64,000 bases of DNA from an uncultured Microbacterium sp. (GCF_900078385.1 NZ_FLQR01000002.1:16100-80099); one strand, 5' to 3'; positions 51,738 through 60,447 are shown, counted from the stretch's first letter. The notes: generated by a model not told the origin, from the sequence alone. A program made the numbers and translations.

Positions 51738-52673
51738 ATGTCGCCCAACTCTCTCATCGTCGCCGTGCTGACATTCCGCCGCCCCGACCAGCTTGACGCC
51801 GCGCTCAACGCTCTCTGCGAGCGCGTGCGCGAGGCCGCCGACCGCGTGGAAGCCGAGATCCTCGTCGTGGACAACGACCCCGTCGGCTCCGCTTGGGAGG
51901 TCGCTCAACGGGTCCGCGCGCATCCAGTTCGTTATGTCGTCGAAGGACGTCCGGGCATCGCGGCCGCGAGGAATCGTGCGCTGGACGAAGCGGAGGGCTC
52001 TCGCCTGCTGGTGTTCATCGACGATGATGAGATAGCTCAGCCGGCTTGGCTCACCTCGCTCGTCGATACTTGGATCCAAACTGGAGCCGACGCCGTCCAG
52101 GGCAGACTCGTCACGTCACTCCCACTCGACGCGGATCCGTACATCGCGGCCGGAGGCTTCTTCGATCGTGCGATACATCCGAGCGGCACCCCCCTGGCGG
52201 CGGCCGCGACGTACAATCTCCTACTGGACCTCGACACCGTGCGGCGCCTTGGATTGCGGTTTGATGAGGGGCTGGGGCTCACCGGCGGCGAGGACTCGAT
52301 CTTCACCTCGCTGCTCATCCGCGGCGGCGGTCGAATTGTCGCGTGCAGCGACGCGGTGGCCGTGGATCCCTTGGCTCCGGAGCGCGCGACGCGCTCGTGG
52401 GTGAGGCAGCGCGCCTTCAGCCAGGGCACAGTACTCCAGAACACCCGACTCGAACTGGCGACATCCGGCGCTCGACGCTTCCGTGTACGCACCTTCGGGA
52501 TCGTGGGAGGGATGGCACGACTCGCCTTCGGACTCGGCGGTGACATGCTCGGCGCCGTGAGCGGAAACATCGCGCAGCGTGCACGTGGAGAACGGGTTGC
52601 ACTGCGGGGACTTGGCGTGCTCGCCCGCTCCCTGGGATATCGACACCGAACGTACCGCCGACACAACCCGTAG
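51738..52673 (+). CDS. family 2 glycosyltransferase
   Basis: 311-residue GT-A enzyme. IVAVLTFRRPDQLDAAL, ILVVDNDPVGS, GRPGIAAARNRAL and the metal-binding LLVFIDDDE are all family 2 motifs; TGGEDSIFTSLLIRGG carries the ED acceptor acid. ATG 51738 is preferred to ATG 51717, which lies upstream of the -10 box and so would not be in the transcript. It is divergent from gmd. Confidence 0.87.
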   Translation: MSPNSLIVAVLTFRRPDQLDAALNALCERVREAADRVEAEILVVDNDPVGSAWEVAQRVRAHPVRYVVEGRPGIAAARNRALDEAEGSRLLVFIDDDEIAQPAWLTSLVDTWIQTGADAVQGRLVTSLPLDADPYIAAGGFFDRAIHPSGTPLAAAATYNLLLDLDTVRRLGLRFDEGLGLTGGEDSIFTSLLIRGGGRIVACSDAVAVDPLAPERATRSWVRQRAFSQGTVLQNTRLELATSGARRFRVRTFGIVGGMARLAFGLGGDMLGAVSGNIAQRARGERVALRGLGVLARSLGYRHRTYRRHNP

Positions 52674-52737
52674 ACTGCACTCACTCAAGCGGCGCGCTGC
52701 CGCTGTCAGAACGTCTGAGTGGGGAAGGGCGTGGCAT

Positions 52738-53640
52738 TTGGGGCCTCTATTCGCGCGTACCAAGAGTGTCCTGGCGCAGCCGCGTGCGGCAATGGACCGA
52801 CTGCGCGCGAAGCTCCTTGCTCGCGGGCTCGCCGTTCGGAACCGGTGGTCGCGCCGCCAGGTGACCGGGACGGAAGACGTTGTGGTGTCGTTGACCAGTT
52901 ACGGCTCCCGCCTCAAAACCGTGCACATCGCGGTGGAGTCGATCGCTCGATCGCGCGTACGGCCAGCACGCTTCATCCTGTGGGTCTCGGACGCCGGGTT
53001 CGTCGATCAGTTGCCGCCCTCCCTCGAACGCCTTCGTCGCCGCGGGCTGGAGATCCGCGCATGCCCGGACTACGGCCCTCACAAGAAGCAGTTCCTCTAC
53101 GCCTCATTGCTCGCTTCGCACAAGATTCCGCTCGTGGTCTGCGATGACGATGCGATTTATCCCCGCCAATGGCTGCGGGGGCTGATGTCCGCCCACCGTC
53201 GCCACCCGGACCTGGTCCTCGCCTATCGCGCCCACCTCGTCCGTACCGAGGGTGACGTGATCCTGCCGTACTCGGCATGGCCGCCGGCCGTCAGCGAAAT
53301 CGCTTCGTATGCCGTCATGGGCACTGGTGTCGGTGGTCTCCTCTACCCGCCCTTGCTTCTCGACGCGATTCGCGAGGAAGGTGAAGCGTTCATCGTCAAG
53401 GCCCCCCGCGCAGACGACGTCTGGGTCCACTACGTCTCCGTCCGCGCAGGGATTCGCACTATGCAGATCGCGTCGCGGTGGCGCGATTACCCCCAGATTC
53501 CCCGAACCCAGGTCGGGACTCTGTATGGAAGGAACGTCCGTGATGGGGGCAACGACACGCAGGTGCGGCAGACCTATGGCGCCGAAGAGATCCACCGGAT
53601 AGCGCAGTCCATTCCTCACAGCTACGTCGCAAGATCATGA
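52738..53640 (+). CDS. putative glycosyltransferase with DDD motif
   Basis: 300 residues from TTG 52738, where GGGAAGGG lies 8 nt upstream; ATG 52792 is the alternative. VVVSLTSYGSRLKTVHIAVES begins the conserved domain and PLVVCDDDAIYPRQW holds an acidic DDD, like the DxD of GT-A enzymes; KAPRADDVWVHYVSV follows. Such proteins are found in polysaccharide loci, but the activity is not proven. It overlaps the flippase start by 4 bases. Confidence 0.75.
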   Translation: MGPLFARTKSVLAQPRAAMDRLRAKLLARGLAVRNRWSRRQVTGTEDVVVSLTSYGSRLKTVHIAVESIARSRVRPARFILWVSDAGFVDQLPPSLERLRRRGLEIRACPDYGPHKKQFLYASLLASHKIPLVVCDDDAIYPRQWLRGLMSAHRRHPDLVLAYRAHLVRTEGDVILPYSAWPPAVSEIASYAVMGTGVGGLLYPPLLLDAIREEGEAFIVKAPRADDVWVHYVSVRAGIRTMQIASRWRDYPQIPRTQVGTLYGRNVRDGGNDTQVRQTYGAEEIHRIAQSIPHSYVARS

Positions 53641-54965
53641 GCGCTGCGCGCCGTCGCCCGTCACTTGCCGACAGCATGCTGACGACGTTGACGGGCAACG
53701 CTTACCCCGCCGTGATTGCGCTGATCACGGGGCCAATCATGGCTCACGCTCTCGGTGTGTATGGTCGCGGCCAGGTCGCCGCCGCCGCAGCACCGCTCTC
53801 GTTGGTCTCCACGCTCGTCACCTTCGGGATTCCGGAGGCGGTGACCTTCGCGGTCGCCGCTAACCCTCGCCTCGCGCGCGCCGCGGCGAAACGGGCGTCA
53901 GCGATCCTGTTCGCCACAGGCGCGGTCGGCATGGCTCTCATATGGCTGGCTAGTTCATGGCTCAGCGGAGGCGACGCGACGACCACGGAACTCGTGGTGC
54001 TCGCGAGCATGGCCGTCATCCCGACGCTCTTCATAGGATTGCTGAGAGGATTGGCGTCGGCCGCCCAGCAGTGGCGGATGGTCGCGCTGGAACGTGGCTC
54101 GGCGGCGACCATCCGTCTCATCGTCATACTCTCACTGTGGATCGCTGGCGCCCTGACGCCACTGAGCGCAACAATCGTGTTGTCCGTGATGCCCATACTC
54201 GGCGCAGCGATCTACATCGGTCTCCCACGGGCCATGCGATCCCGATACGCTCCGGATCCCGTGAGCGATGACACCCCCGCCCGAACCGGCGGACTTCTTA
54301 GTTATGGCGGACGAATCTGGCTCGGGTCGATCTCCGGAATCCTCCTCTCGCGTATCGACCAGACGCTCATGACGGCCCTCTCCGGCAGTTATGCGCTGGG
54401 TCTGTATGCGATCGCTGTCACCGTTAGCGAACTGCCACTCATCATCAATTCGGCCGTCCGCGACGTGACCTTCGCAACCGACGCGGCCCGTCCCGACGAT
54501 TCGAGGCTCACCGCGAGTGCGCGGGTTTCCTTTCTCGCGTGCATTGTGGCCGGAGTACTGATCGGCTGCACGATGCCCTTTTGGATTCCGTGGCTCTTCG
54601 GCGCCGACTTCGCGGAAGCGGTTCCGGTGGCGGCCGTCCTCATCGCGGCAGTGGTGCTCGGCACGCCGGGGTCAATCGGGAGCGCGGGACTGAGCGCACG
54701 GGGCCGGCCGGGCCTGCGGAGCATCTCGCTGCTCCTCGCGGCAGTCGTCAATCTCGTCCTGCTCCTGATCCTCACACCCCCCTTGGGGGCGATGGGCGCG
54801 GCTATCGCCACGTTCGTGGGCAATGTGACGGCAGCCAACGCAAACATCCTCTTTTTGAAGAGGATCGCTGGCACACGCGTCCGGGACTTTTACCTCATTC
54901 GCGGGTCGGACTTCCGACTCTTACGCGACTTCGCCTCGCGAAAGCTGCGCCGGCGTCGGTCCTAG
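53637..54965 (+). CDS. Wzx-like polysaccharide flippase
   Basis: 442-residue integral membrane protein of the MOP superfamily with about 12-14 segments. GPIMAHALGVYGRGQVAAA at the N-terminus and the RIDQTLMTALSGSYALGLYAIA region are typical of lipid-linked repeat-unit flippases. It would move the undecaprenyl-linked unit outward, for Wzy to join. ATGA overlap with the previous gene. Its stop codon TAG forms part of a CTAG that is also the stop of the gene on the other strand. Confidence 0.9.
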   Translation: MSAARRRPSLADSMLTTLTGNAYPAVIALITGPIMAHALGVYGRGQVAAAAAPLSLVSTLVTFGIPEAVTFAVAANPRLARAAAKRASAILFATGAVGMALIWLASSWLSGGDATTTELVVLASMAVIPTLFIGLLRGLASAAQQWRMVALERGSAATIRLIVILSLWIAGALTPLSATIVLSVMPILGAAIYIGLPRAMRSRYAPDPVSDDTPARTGGLLSYGGRIWLGSISGILLSRIDQTLMTALSGSYALGLYAIAVTVSELPLIINSAVRDVTFATDAARPDDSRLTASARVSFLACIVAGVLIGCTMPFWIPWLFGADFAEAVPVAAVLIAAVVLGTPGSIGSAGLSARGRPGLRSISLLLAAVVNLVLLLILTPPLGAMGAAIATFVGNVTAANANILFLKRIAGTRVRDFYLIRGSDFRLLRDFASRKLRRRRS

Positions 54966-55621
54966 CGCTGTCCGATAACCCTTGCCGGCGCACCGACGGC
55001 GACCGAACCGGGCGGGATGTCTCGGGTCACGACACTCCCAGCGCCCACGATGCTTCCCCGACCGATCGTCACCCCGGCCGTGATGATGGAGTTGGCGCCA
55101 ATCCAGCAGTCGTCCTCGACGACGACGAAGCTCCGCTCGACCCCCTGCTCCTTGATCGGTCGGCGAGCATCTGCATGGACGTGGTTTTCCGAGAAGACCT
55201 GGACGCCGGGGCCGAACATGACGTCTGACCCGATGGTGACGCGGCCTGAGCATCCGATGAAGCAACTGGCATTGAAACTGGAGCGATCCCCGACGGTGAG
55301 TCCCACTCCGACTTCGCCTCCGTAATAGCTAGAGGGTCGGATCGCTGTCCGCGAGCCAATGGATACGTCGGAACCGAACAGCACTCCCTGGGCAGACAAT
55401 CCCTGCAACTCGGCGTCATCCTCGATCACGAGGCGTCCGGCATGTCTGATGTGTGCCAGACCCGAAAGCCGCACTCCGCGACCGATGAAGAGCGGTCCCT
55501 GTGATGCGCCGAAGAACGGCTTGTGGACGAGGCCGCGAGTGAGCATGCGGCCGGCTCGCACCAACGCACCGGCGTCGGCCATGAGGGCGGCGCGCCGCTC
55601 GATCCCCGAAAACCTCGTCAC
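54962..55621 (-). CDS. left-handed beta-helix acyltransferase
   Basis: 219-residue hexapeptide-repeat acetyltransferase of the maltose O-acetyltransferase/LbH type. Hexapeptide rungs run from about 50 (IGRGVRLSGLAHIRHAG) to 210 (IITAGVTIGRGSIVGAGSVVTRDI), and FSENHVHAD holds the usual catalytic His. It probably O-acetylates a sugar or polyol of the glycopolymer in the cytosol. GTG 55621 overlaps the stop of the CDP-alcohol transferase gene. Confidence 0.88.
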   Translation of the reverse strand: MTRFSGIERRAALMADAGALVRAGRMLTRGLVHKPFFGASQGPLFIGRGVRLSGLAHIRHAGRLVIEDDAELQGLSAQGVLFGSDVSIGSRTAIRPSSYYGGEVGVGLTVGDRSSFNASCFIGCSGRVTIGSDVMFGPGVQVFSENHVHADARRPIKEQGVERSFVVVEDDCWIGANSIITAGVTIGRGSIVGAGSVVTRDIPPGSVAVGAPARVIGQR

Positions 55622-56361
55622 GCGGCGCCCTCTGCCTCTGCCCTGCGGATGGACCCGTACCATCGCACCGCCGAGGCGGCGAGCAGAGCGAGATTGATCG
55701 CCGCCAGGGCTGCGTACAAGGCGACGAAGAGGGGCTGCACCCACAACGCCAGGAACACAATGCACAGCAAGCCATAGTCCGCCGGCACCACGGCCAGCGA
55801 ATAAAGGGTGGATGTCTGGCCCGCGGCTGGTTGGGCGGCAGTTCCAGGGCGCTGCAGCCGGTTGATCCGGCGGAGGAAGTCCGCCCCGACCACGCCGAAG
55901 AAGAAGACGCTCGCGACCGCACCGAACACGATGGGCACCAGCAACCAGAGTTCCGCGAGATCGAAGAACCGGAACCAGGAGACCAGCACCGCCGCGTGAA
56001 GGGTGGCTTGCTTCGTCGCATCGAAGAAGTGGTCCAACCATTCGCCGGCGAGTGAGCCGGTACCGGTGAGTCGCGCGACCTGGCCGTCTGCGGAGTCCAA
56101 CGCGTAACCGAGGACCAGAAGCAGACTGACCAGCAGTGCCGACCACCAGGTGGGATCGATCGAAGCGATGGCCACGATCCCGAGCCCCGTCGCCGCCGCG
56201 CTGATCAAGGTGACCTGCGTCGGAGACAACCCGATTGTGTAAGCGCCAGCGGCCAAGATTCGGCCGAGCGGTCGATTTACGAAGCGCGAATACGCAGGCG
56301 CGCCTATAGAAGACTTCTGTGCGGCGGCTAGCCGCCCGATCGCTTCGTGGAACTCGGACAT
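55618..56361 (-). CDS. CDP-alcohol phosphotransferase family membrane protein
   Basis: 247 residues with about six membrane segments. The family motif is complete: D89, D92-G93, A96-R97, G106, D110 and D114. It would transfer a phospho-alcohol from a CDP-alcohol to a lipid or glycan acceptor. ATG 56361 is chosen: a TATAGT -10 box at 56400-56405 puts the transcript start just upstream, and AAGGG lies 10 nt before it; a longer form from TTG 56400 would begin inside the promoter. Its neighbour at 56558 is a cytidylyltransferase that could make the CDP-alcohol. Confidence 0.87.
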   Translation of the reverse strand: MSEFHEAIGRLAAAQKSSIGAPAYSRFVNRPLGRILAAGAYTIGLSPTQVTLISAAATGLGIVAIASIDPTWWSALLVSLLLVLGYALDSADGQVARLTGTGSLAGEWLDHFFDATKQATLHAAVLVSWFRFFDLAELWLLVPIVFGAVASVFFFGVVGADFLRRINRLQRPGTAAQPAAGQTSTLYSLAVVPADYGLLCIVFLALWVQPLFVALYAALAAINLALLAASAVRWYGSIRRAEAEGAA

Positions 56362-56399
56362 GAGCGAGCAACCCTTCGCGGTCTCTACATGATCGGCCA

Positions 56400-56405
56400 A
56401 CTATA
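56400..56405 (-). promoter_or_regulatory. -10 box of the CDP-alcohol transferase gene
   Basis: TATAGT on the minus strand. The matching -35 is poor. Confidence 0.45.
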
Positions 56406-56557
56406 GCCGCAGGCAGCCATCACCCGTGGCGCGAGTGGGGAGAAAGTCGCCCGGGCTCGCGGAAACGCGGTACGCTTGGGCCGTTCGTCGACGGGGGTCG
56501 CGAGCGACGGGGTGTGGCGGTTGGATCGCCGCCCGAACAGCTGGGGGGCTGTGCAAA

Positions 56558-57019
56558 ATGGGGGTACGTATCGGCTATGCCGCGGGGGCGTTCGACCTGT
56601 TCCACGTCGGGCACCTGAACATCCTTCGTCATGCGAAGGATCAGTGCGATGTGCTCATCGCGGGGGTGGTCAGCGACGAGATGCTCCGCCAGGTGAAGGG
56701 GGTCGAACCCTTCATCCCGACGACGGAGCGCGCGGAGATCCTGCGCGGAGTGCGCTACGTCGATCACGTCCACATCGAGACCGTGCCCGACAAGCTCGAC
56801 GTCTGGCGGCAGGTCGGGTTCACGCACTTCTTCAAGGGCGACGACTGGCGCGGCACCGAGAAGGGTCGGAAGCTCGAGCGCGAATTCGCGGCGGTCGGCG
56901 TCGAGGTCGTGTACTTCCCGTACACGGCCCACACCTCCAGCAGCCAGCTGCGACGAGCCCTCGAGCTCGTCACGGCGGAGACGCTGCACGACTACAGCGA
57001 GCGCACCGAGTCTGCGTGA
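56558..57019 (+). CDS. glycerol-3-phosphate cytidylyltransferase-like (TagD family)
   Basis: 153-residue nucleotidyltransferase. GYAAGAFDLFHVGHLNILRHA contains the HxGH CTP motif (His16, His19); the later TSSSQLRRAL takes the place of the usual IS-S/T-T-x-I/L-R. It would form CDP-glycerol or another CDP-polyol in the cytosol. Divergent from the CDP-alcohol phosphotransferase over 196 bp, it suggests that both supply one phospho-alcohol decoration. The leader has the CTGGGGGG motif at 56541-56548. Confidence 0.87.
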   Translation: MGVRIGYAAGAFDLFHVGHLNILRHAKDQCDVLIAGVVSDEMLRQVKGVEPFIPTTERAEILRGVRYVDHVHIETVPDKLDVWRQVGFTHFFKGDDWRGTEKGRKLEREFAAVGVEVVYFPYTAHTSSSQLRRALELVTAETLHDYSERTESA

Positions 57020-57041
57020 GCGCGCGAAGATCGCGCGGGTG

Positions 57042-57419
57042 ATGATGAGCGGGGATACCGGCGGCGTCGAACTGTTCGTCGGGCAGATGGTGGCACTCAT
57101 TCCGCTCGGAGTGGCGGGCCCCCGGTCCGACGAGTTCTCCCGCACGCGGCTGCGGCGGATCTTCCCGCGCAGCCTGCAGCCACCCGCCACGAACACCGGG
57201 AAGCGGCCCGGCAAGGCCGTCCGGCCGAAGACCTACTCGGTCATCACGGACGGACCGGGCCACGGACATCTCACGATCCGCCAGATCGAGATCGAGGTCC
57301 GGATCATCCCGCTCGACCTCGAGACCCCGGACGACGCGACCGTGTTCCGGGTCGCCGCCGTCGCGGGGCGCGCCATCCGCGTGACGGGAGTGGTCGAGGA
57401 GCCCAACGGCGACCGGTGA
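57042..57419 (+). CDS. hypothetical protein
   Basis: 125 residues, no family recognised. The frame has strong third-position GC and a C-terminal half that alternates like beta-strands (HLTIRQIEIEVRIIPLDL and ATVFRVAAVAGRAIRVTGVV), which supports real coding. The N-terminal half is Arg/Pro-rich and unremarkable. Starts at GTG 57039, ATG 57042 or ATG 57045 are all possible; none has a strong ribosome site. It could be a fragment of a longer ancestral gene. Confidence 0.42.
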   Translation: MMSGDTGGVELFVGQMVALIPLGVAGPRSDEFSRTRLRRIFPRSLQPPATNTGKRPGKAVRPKTYSVITDGPGHGHLTIRQIEIEVRIIPLDLETPDDATVFRVAAVAGRAIRVTGVVEEPNGDR

Positions 57420-57455
57420 CGCCGGTCCGCCCGGCTCCGGCTCGCCGGGCACGGG

Positions 57456-57461
57456 TAGTCT
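57456..57461 (+). promoter_or_regulatory. -10 box before the GtrA-fusion gene
   Basis: TAGTCT about 40 nt upstream of ATG 57501; no clear -35. Confidence 0.35.
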
Positions 57462-57500
57462 GTTCCAGACCCCGGCCCGCCGACCGTTCGCGAGCGCTTC

Positions 57501-58640
57501 ATGGATCTGTCGATCATCGTTCCGACCTTCAACGAAGGTCCGAACGTCGACGAGCTTCTGCGCCGGATCGGCGCGCAGCTGGCGGGGAGCGAGTTCGAGG
57601 TGATCTTCGTCGACGACTCGACGGACGACACCCCCGCGATCATCGCGGCGGCCGCCGCGTCCGCGGACTTCCCCGTGCGCCTGCTGCACCGCGAGGTCGC
57701 GACGGCGGGGCTCGGCGGCGCGGTCGTGGAGGGCTTCCACCTCGCGGCATCCCGCTGGTGCCTCGTCATGGACGGCGACCTGCAGCATCCTCCCGAGGAC
57801 ATCCCCCGGCTCCTTGACCGCGCGGCCGTCGGCGATGCCGACGTCGTCGTCGCATCGCGCTACATCTCCGGCGGCGATTCGAAGGGCCTCGCGAATTCGA
57901 CGCGGACGAGCGTCTCGCGGGCCTCGACGCTGCTGACGAAGGCCATGTTCCCGCGGAAGCTCCACGGCTGCTCCGACCCGATGACCGGGTTCTTCCTCGT
58001 CGACCGCGATGCCGTCGACGTCGACGCCCTCCGGCCGCGCGGGTTCAAGATCCTCCTGGAGATCCTCGCCCGTCGCCAGCTGCGCGTCGCAGAGGTGCCG
58101 TTCGCGTTCGCCGCGCGGTTCGCGGGCGCGTCGAAGGCGTCGTTCCGGCAGGGCGTGCGATTCCTCACCCAGCTGGCGCTGCTCCGCTTCGGCCGGATGT
58201 CGGCGTTCGCGCTCGTCGGCGGCGCCGGTGCGATCGCCAACCTCATCATCATGTGGGGACTCATCCGTCTCGGCCTGGACTACATCGTGGCGGCCGTGAT
58301 CGCGAGCGAGCTGACCATCATCGGCAACTTCCTGCTGCTGGAGTATCTCGTCTTCGCCGACATGCGCGCGGAATCGGGCCGCATGCGGACCCGGTTCCTC
58401 ACGTCGTTCGCGTTCAACAACGCCGAGGCGATCATCCGCATCCCGGTCCTCTGGGTGCTCGTCGAGAGCGCGCACATCCCCAGCGTCCTCGCGGCCGGAC
58501 TGACGCTCGTGGCGGCCTTCGTCGTGCGCTTCGTCTTCCACGCACTCGTCGTCTACGCGCCCCGCAGGCCCCGCGTCGCCGAGCCGCAGCCCGAGACCGC
58601 GGCCTCACGGCTTCCACTCAAGATTCCCGGTGAACAATAG
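57501..58640 (+). CDS. polyprenyl-phosphate glycosyltransferase (DPM1-like) fused to GtrA-like membrane domain
   Basis: 379 residues. Residues 1 to about 230 are a GT2 domain of the dolichol-phosphate-mannose synthase type: SIIVPTFNEGPNVDEL, FVDDSTDDTP and MDGDLQHPPED with the DxD. Residues from about 235 form a GtrA-like domain with four membrane segments. It would make polyprenyl-phosphate-hexose and help flip it for use by outside-facing glycosyltransferases. A fused form is known in actinobacteria. The gene ends 4 bp before the glutaredoxin ATG. Confidence 0.92.
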   Translation: MDLSIIVPTFNEGPNVDELLRRIGAQLAGSEFEVIFVDDSTDDTPAIIAAAAASADFPVRLLHREVATAGLGGAVVEGFHLAASRWCLVMDGDLQHPPEDIPRLLDRAAVGDADVVVASRYISGGDSKGLANSTRTSVSRASTLLTKAMFPRKLHGCSDPMTGFFLVDRDAVDVDALRPRGFKILLEILARRQLRVAEVPFAFAARFAGASKASFRQGVRFLTQLALLRFGRMSAFALVGGAGAIANLIIMWGLIRLGLDYIVAAVIASELTIIGNFLLLEYLVFADMRAESGRMRTRFLTSFAFNNAEAIIRIPVLWVLVESAHIPSVLAAGLTLVAAFVVRFVFHALVVYAPRRPRVAEPQPETAASRLPLKIPGEQ

Positions 58641-58644
58641 AGGG

Positions 58645-58902
58645 ATGATCTCCCCCGATTCGATCACCGTGTTCGGCGCGGACTGGTGCCGCGACTGCGT
58701 CCGCACCAAGGCCCAGCTCGACGGCCTCGGCGTCACCTACACCTACGTCGACCTCGTCGCCGAGCCGGCTGCCGCCGACGTCGCGCGCGACATCTCCGGT
58801 CGCACCAACATCCCCGTGGTCGTCTACCCCGACTCCACGCACCACGTCGAGCCGTCCAACGCGGACGTCGACGCCAAGCTGCGCGAGCTCGCACTCATCT
58901 GA
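58645..58902 (+). CDS. glutaredoxin/mycoredoxin-like protein
   Basis: 85-residue thioredoxin-fold protein. The active site is C15-R-D-C18 in ADWCRDC, and the cis-Pro is in NIPVVVYP. In actinobacteria such proteins reduce mixed disulfides with mycothiol (known family role). An AACAAT -10-like box lies at 58633-58638, so the ATG at 58645 is probably the first codon of a leaderless mRNA. The CRDC sequence departs from the usual CPYC/CGYC. Confidence 0.85.
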   Translation: MISPDSITVFGADWCRDCVRTKAQLDGLGVTYTYVDLVAEPAAADVARDISGRTNIPVVVYPDSTHHVEPSNADVDAKLRELALI

Positions 58903-58969
58903 GCGTCGCCCGCGGCATCCGGTCGCGGGATTCCCGGCATCCGGTGCCCCGCCCGTTAGGGTGACTCGC

Positions 58970-60427
58970 ATGGGCACCGACGCACCACGCGACCGCACGG
59001 TGGCGCGTGGCACGACCGCGCGCTACGCGATCGGCTCGATCGGGACGGGCGGCTTCGGCACGCTGCCGGGCCTCGTCCTGACGTACTACCTCACCGACAA
59101 CCTGGGCGTCGCGGCGCTCATGGCCGGCGTGATCGTGACGGTCGCGAAGATCTGGGATGTCGTGATCGACCCCGTCGTGGGGGCGCTCACCGACCGCGAT
59201 CTCGCCCGGCACGGTTCGCGGCGCCGGCTGATGATGGTCGGCGCGCTCGCACTCCCCGTGCTGTTCGCGCTGACGTTCGCGGTGCCGCCGGCCATCGGAC
59301 CGGTGGCCGGCGCCGTCTGGGTGCTGCTCGCCTTCCTCCTCACGGCGACCGCCTTCAGCCTCTTCCAGGTGCCGTACATCGCCCTGCCGGCCGAGCTGAC
59401 CGAGCGCTACGACGACCGCACGACCCTGCTGACCTGGCGCGTCGTCGTGCTGACGTTCGCGATCCTGCTGTTCGGGGCCGGTGGCCCCGTGCTCCGCGGC
59501 CTCACCGGCGACCCTACGACCGGCTACCTGCTGATGGGCATCGTGGCGGGGATCCTCATCGGGCTCGGGATGCTGGTCGCCACGGGCGTCGCGGGGCGGG
59601 CACGCCGCGCGACATCCGCGATGGCCGCGGCCGGTACGAGCGCCGCCGAGCAGGGCGAGCTGCTCGCCGGGGGCGTGGGCGAGCAGGCCGCCCGCCGGAT
59701 CGGACAGGACGCGTCGACGCCGGGTGGCGGCATCCGGGACAACTTCCGCGCCGCCGGGGAGACGCTGCAGCGCAGCCAGCCGTTCCGCGCGCTGCTGGCG
59801 ACCTTCTTCCTGCAGGCGCTCGCGACGGGACTCATGCTCGCCGGCGCCCAGTACCTCGCGACGTGGGTGCTGCGCTCCGAGGATGCCGTCACGCTCCTCT
59901 TCGTCGCGCTGATCGCGCCCGCCCTCATCGCGGCGCCGGGGTGGGGCGTCGTCGCGAGACGCATCGGGAAGGAGCGCGCCTTCGGCATCGCGAGCGGCCT
60001 GTTCGCGGTCGCGGCGCTGTCGACGGTCTTCGCGCTGTGGTCGCCCGGCGCCTGGCTGTACGCCTCGGTGGCCGTCGCGGGCGCCGCGTACGCGGGCCTG
60101 CAGTCGCTGCCCATGGCGATGCTCCCGGATGTCATCAGCCACGACGCCGCCCGGCACGGCGCCGGCCGGGCCGGAGCCTTCGGCGGCGTGTGGACTGCGG
60201 GGGAGACGACGGGCTTCGCGCTCGGGGCGACGGTGCTCGCGATAGTCCTCGCCGCCACCGGATACATCGCGCGTGCGGCCGGGGAGGACGTCGCGCAGCC
60301 GGAGGGCGCCGTCGCCGGGATCGTGCTGAGTTTCAGCGTCCTCCCAGCGGCCCTCGTGCTGCTGAGCCTCGTGCCCCTCGCCCGCTACCGGCTCCGTCGC
60401 GCAGACATCGAGTCGCGCCTGATCTGA
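58970..60427 (+). CDS. GPH-family (MFS) sugar/glycoside:cation symporter-like transporter
   Basis: 485 residues with 12 membrane segments, matching glycoside-pentoside-hexuronide transporters (YAIGSIGTGGFGTLPGLVLTYY at the start; WDVVIDPVVGALTDR is the loop 2-3 signature). It has an unusually long cytosolic linker, about residues 205-255, rich in Ala, Gly and Gln. TAGGGT (58957-58962) lies 7 nt before the ATG, so the mRNA is probably leaderless. A sugar or glycoside substrate is inferred from family. Confidence 0.87.
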   Translation: MGTDAPRDRTVARGTTARYAIGSIGTGGFGTLPGLVLTYYLTDNLGVAALMAGVIVTVAKIWDVVIDPVVGALTDRDLARHGSRRRLMMVGALALPVLFALTFAVPPAIGPVAGAVWVLLAFLLTATAFSLFQVPYIALPAELTERYDDRTTLLTWRVVVLTFAILLFGAGGPVLRGLTGDPTTGYLLMGIVAGILIGLGMLVATGVAGRARRATSAMAAAGTSAAEQGELLAGGVGEQAARRIGQDASTPGGGIRDNFRAAGETLQRSQPFRALLATFFLQALATGLMLAGAQYLATWVLRSEDAVTLLFVALIAPALIAAPGWGVVARRIGKERAFGIASGLFAVAALSTVFALWSPGAWLYASVAVAGAAYAGLQSLPMAMLPDVISHDAARHGAGRAGAFGGVWTAGETTGFALGATVLAIVLAATGYIARAAGEDVAQPEGAVAGIVLSFSVLPAALVLLSLVPLARYRLRRADIESRLI

Positions 60428-60447
60428 GACGCCGTACCGCGCGGACG

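Noticed and set aside
51690..52079. 130-residue N-terminal extension of gmd
   Set aside because: It lacks family similarity and overlaps the divergent GT2 gene. The GTG at 51689 has a good ribosome site and begins just before the Rossmann motif.
56970..58541. 523-codon minus-strand open frame opposite the GtrA-fusion gene
   Set aside because: It is rich in Asp, Arg and His as expected from the antisense of GC-rich coding sequence; the plus strand codes for a clear DPM1-GtrA protein.
54962..58640. Ordinary poly(glycerol-phosphate) teichoic acid cluster
   Set aside because: The cytidylyltransferase fits, but no TagA/TagB/TagF-type genes or TagGH exporter are present.
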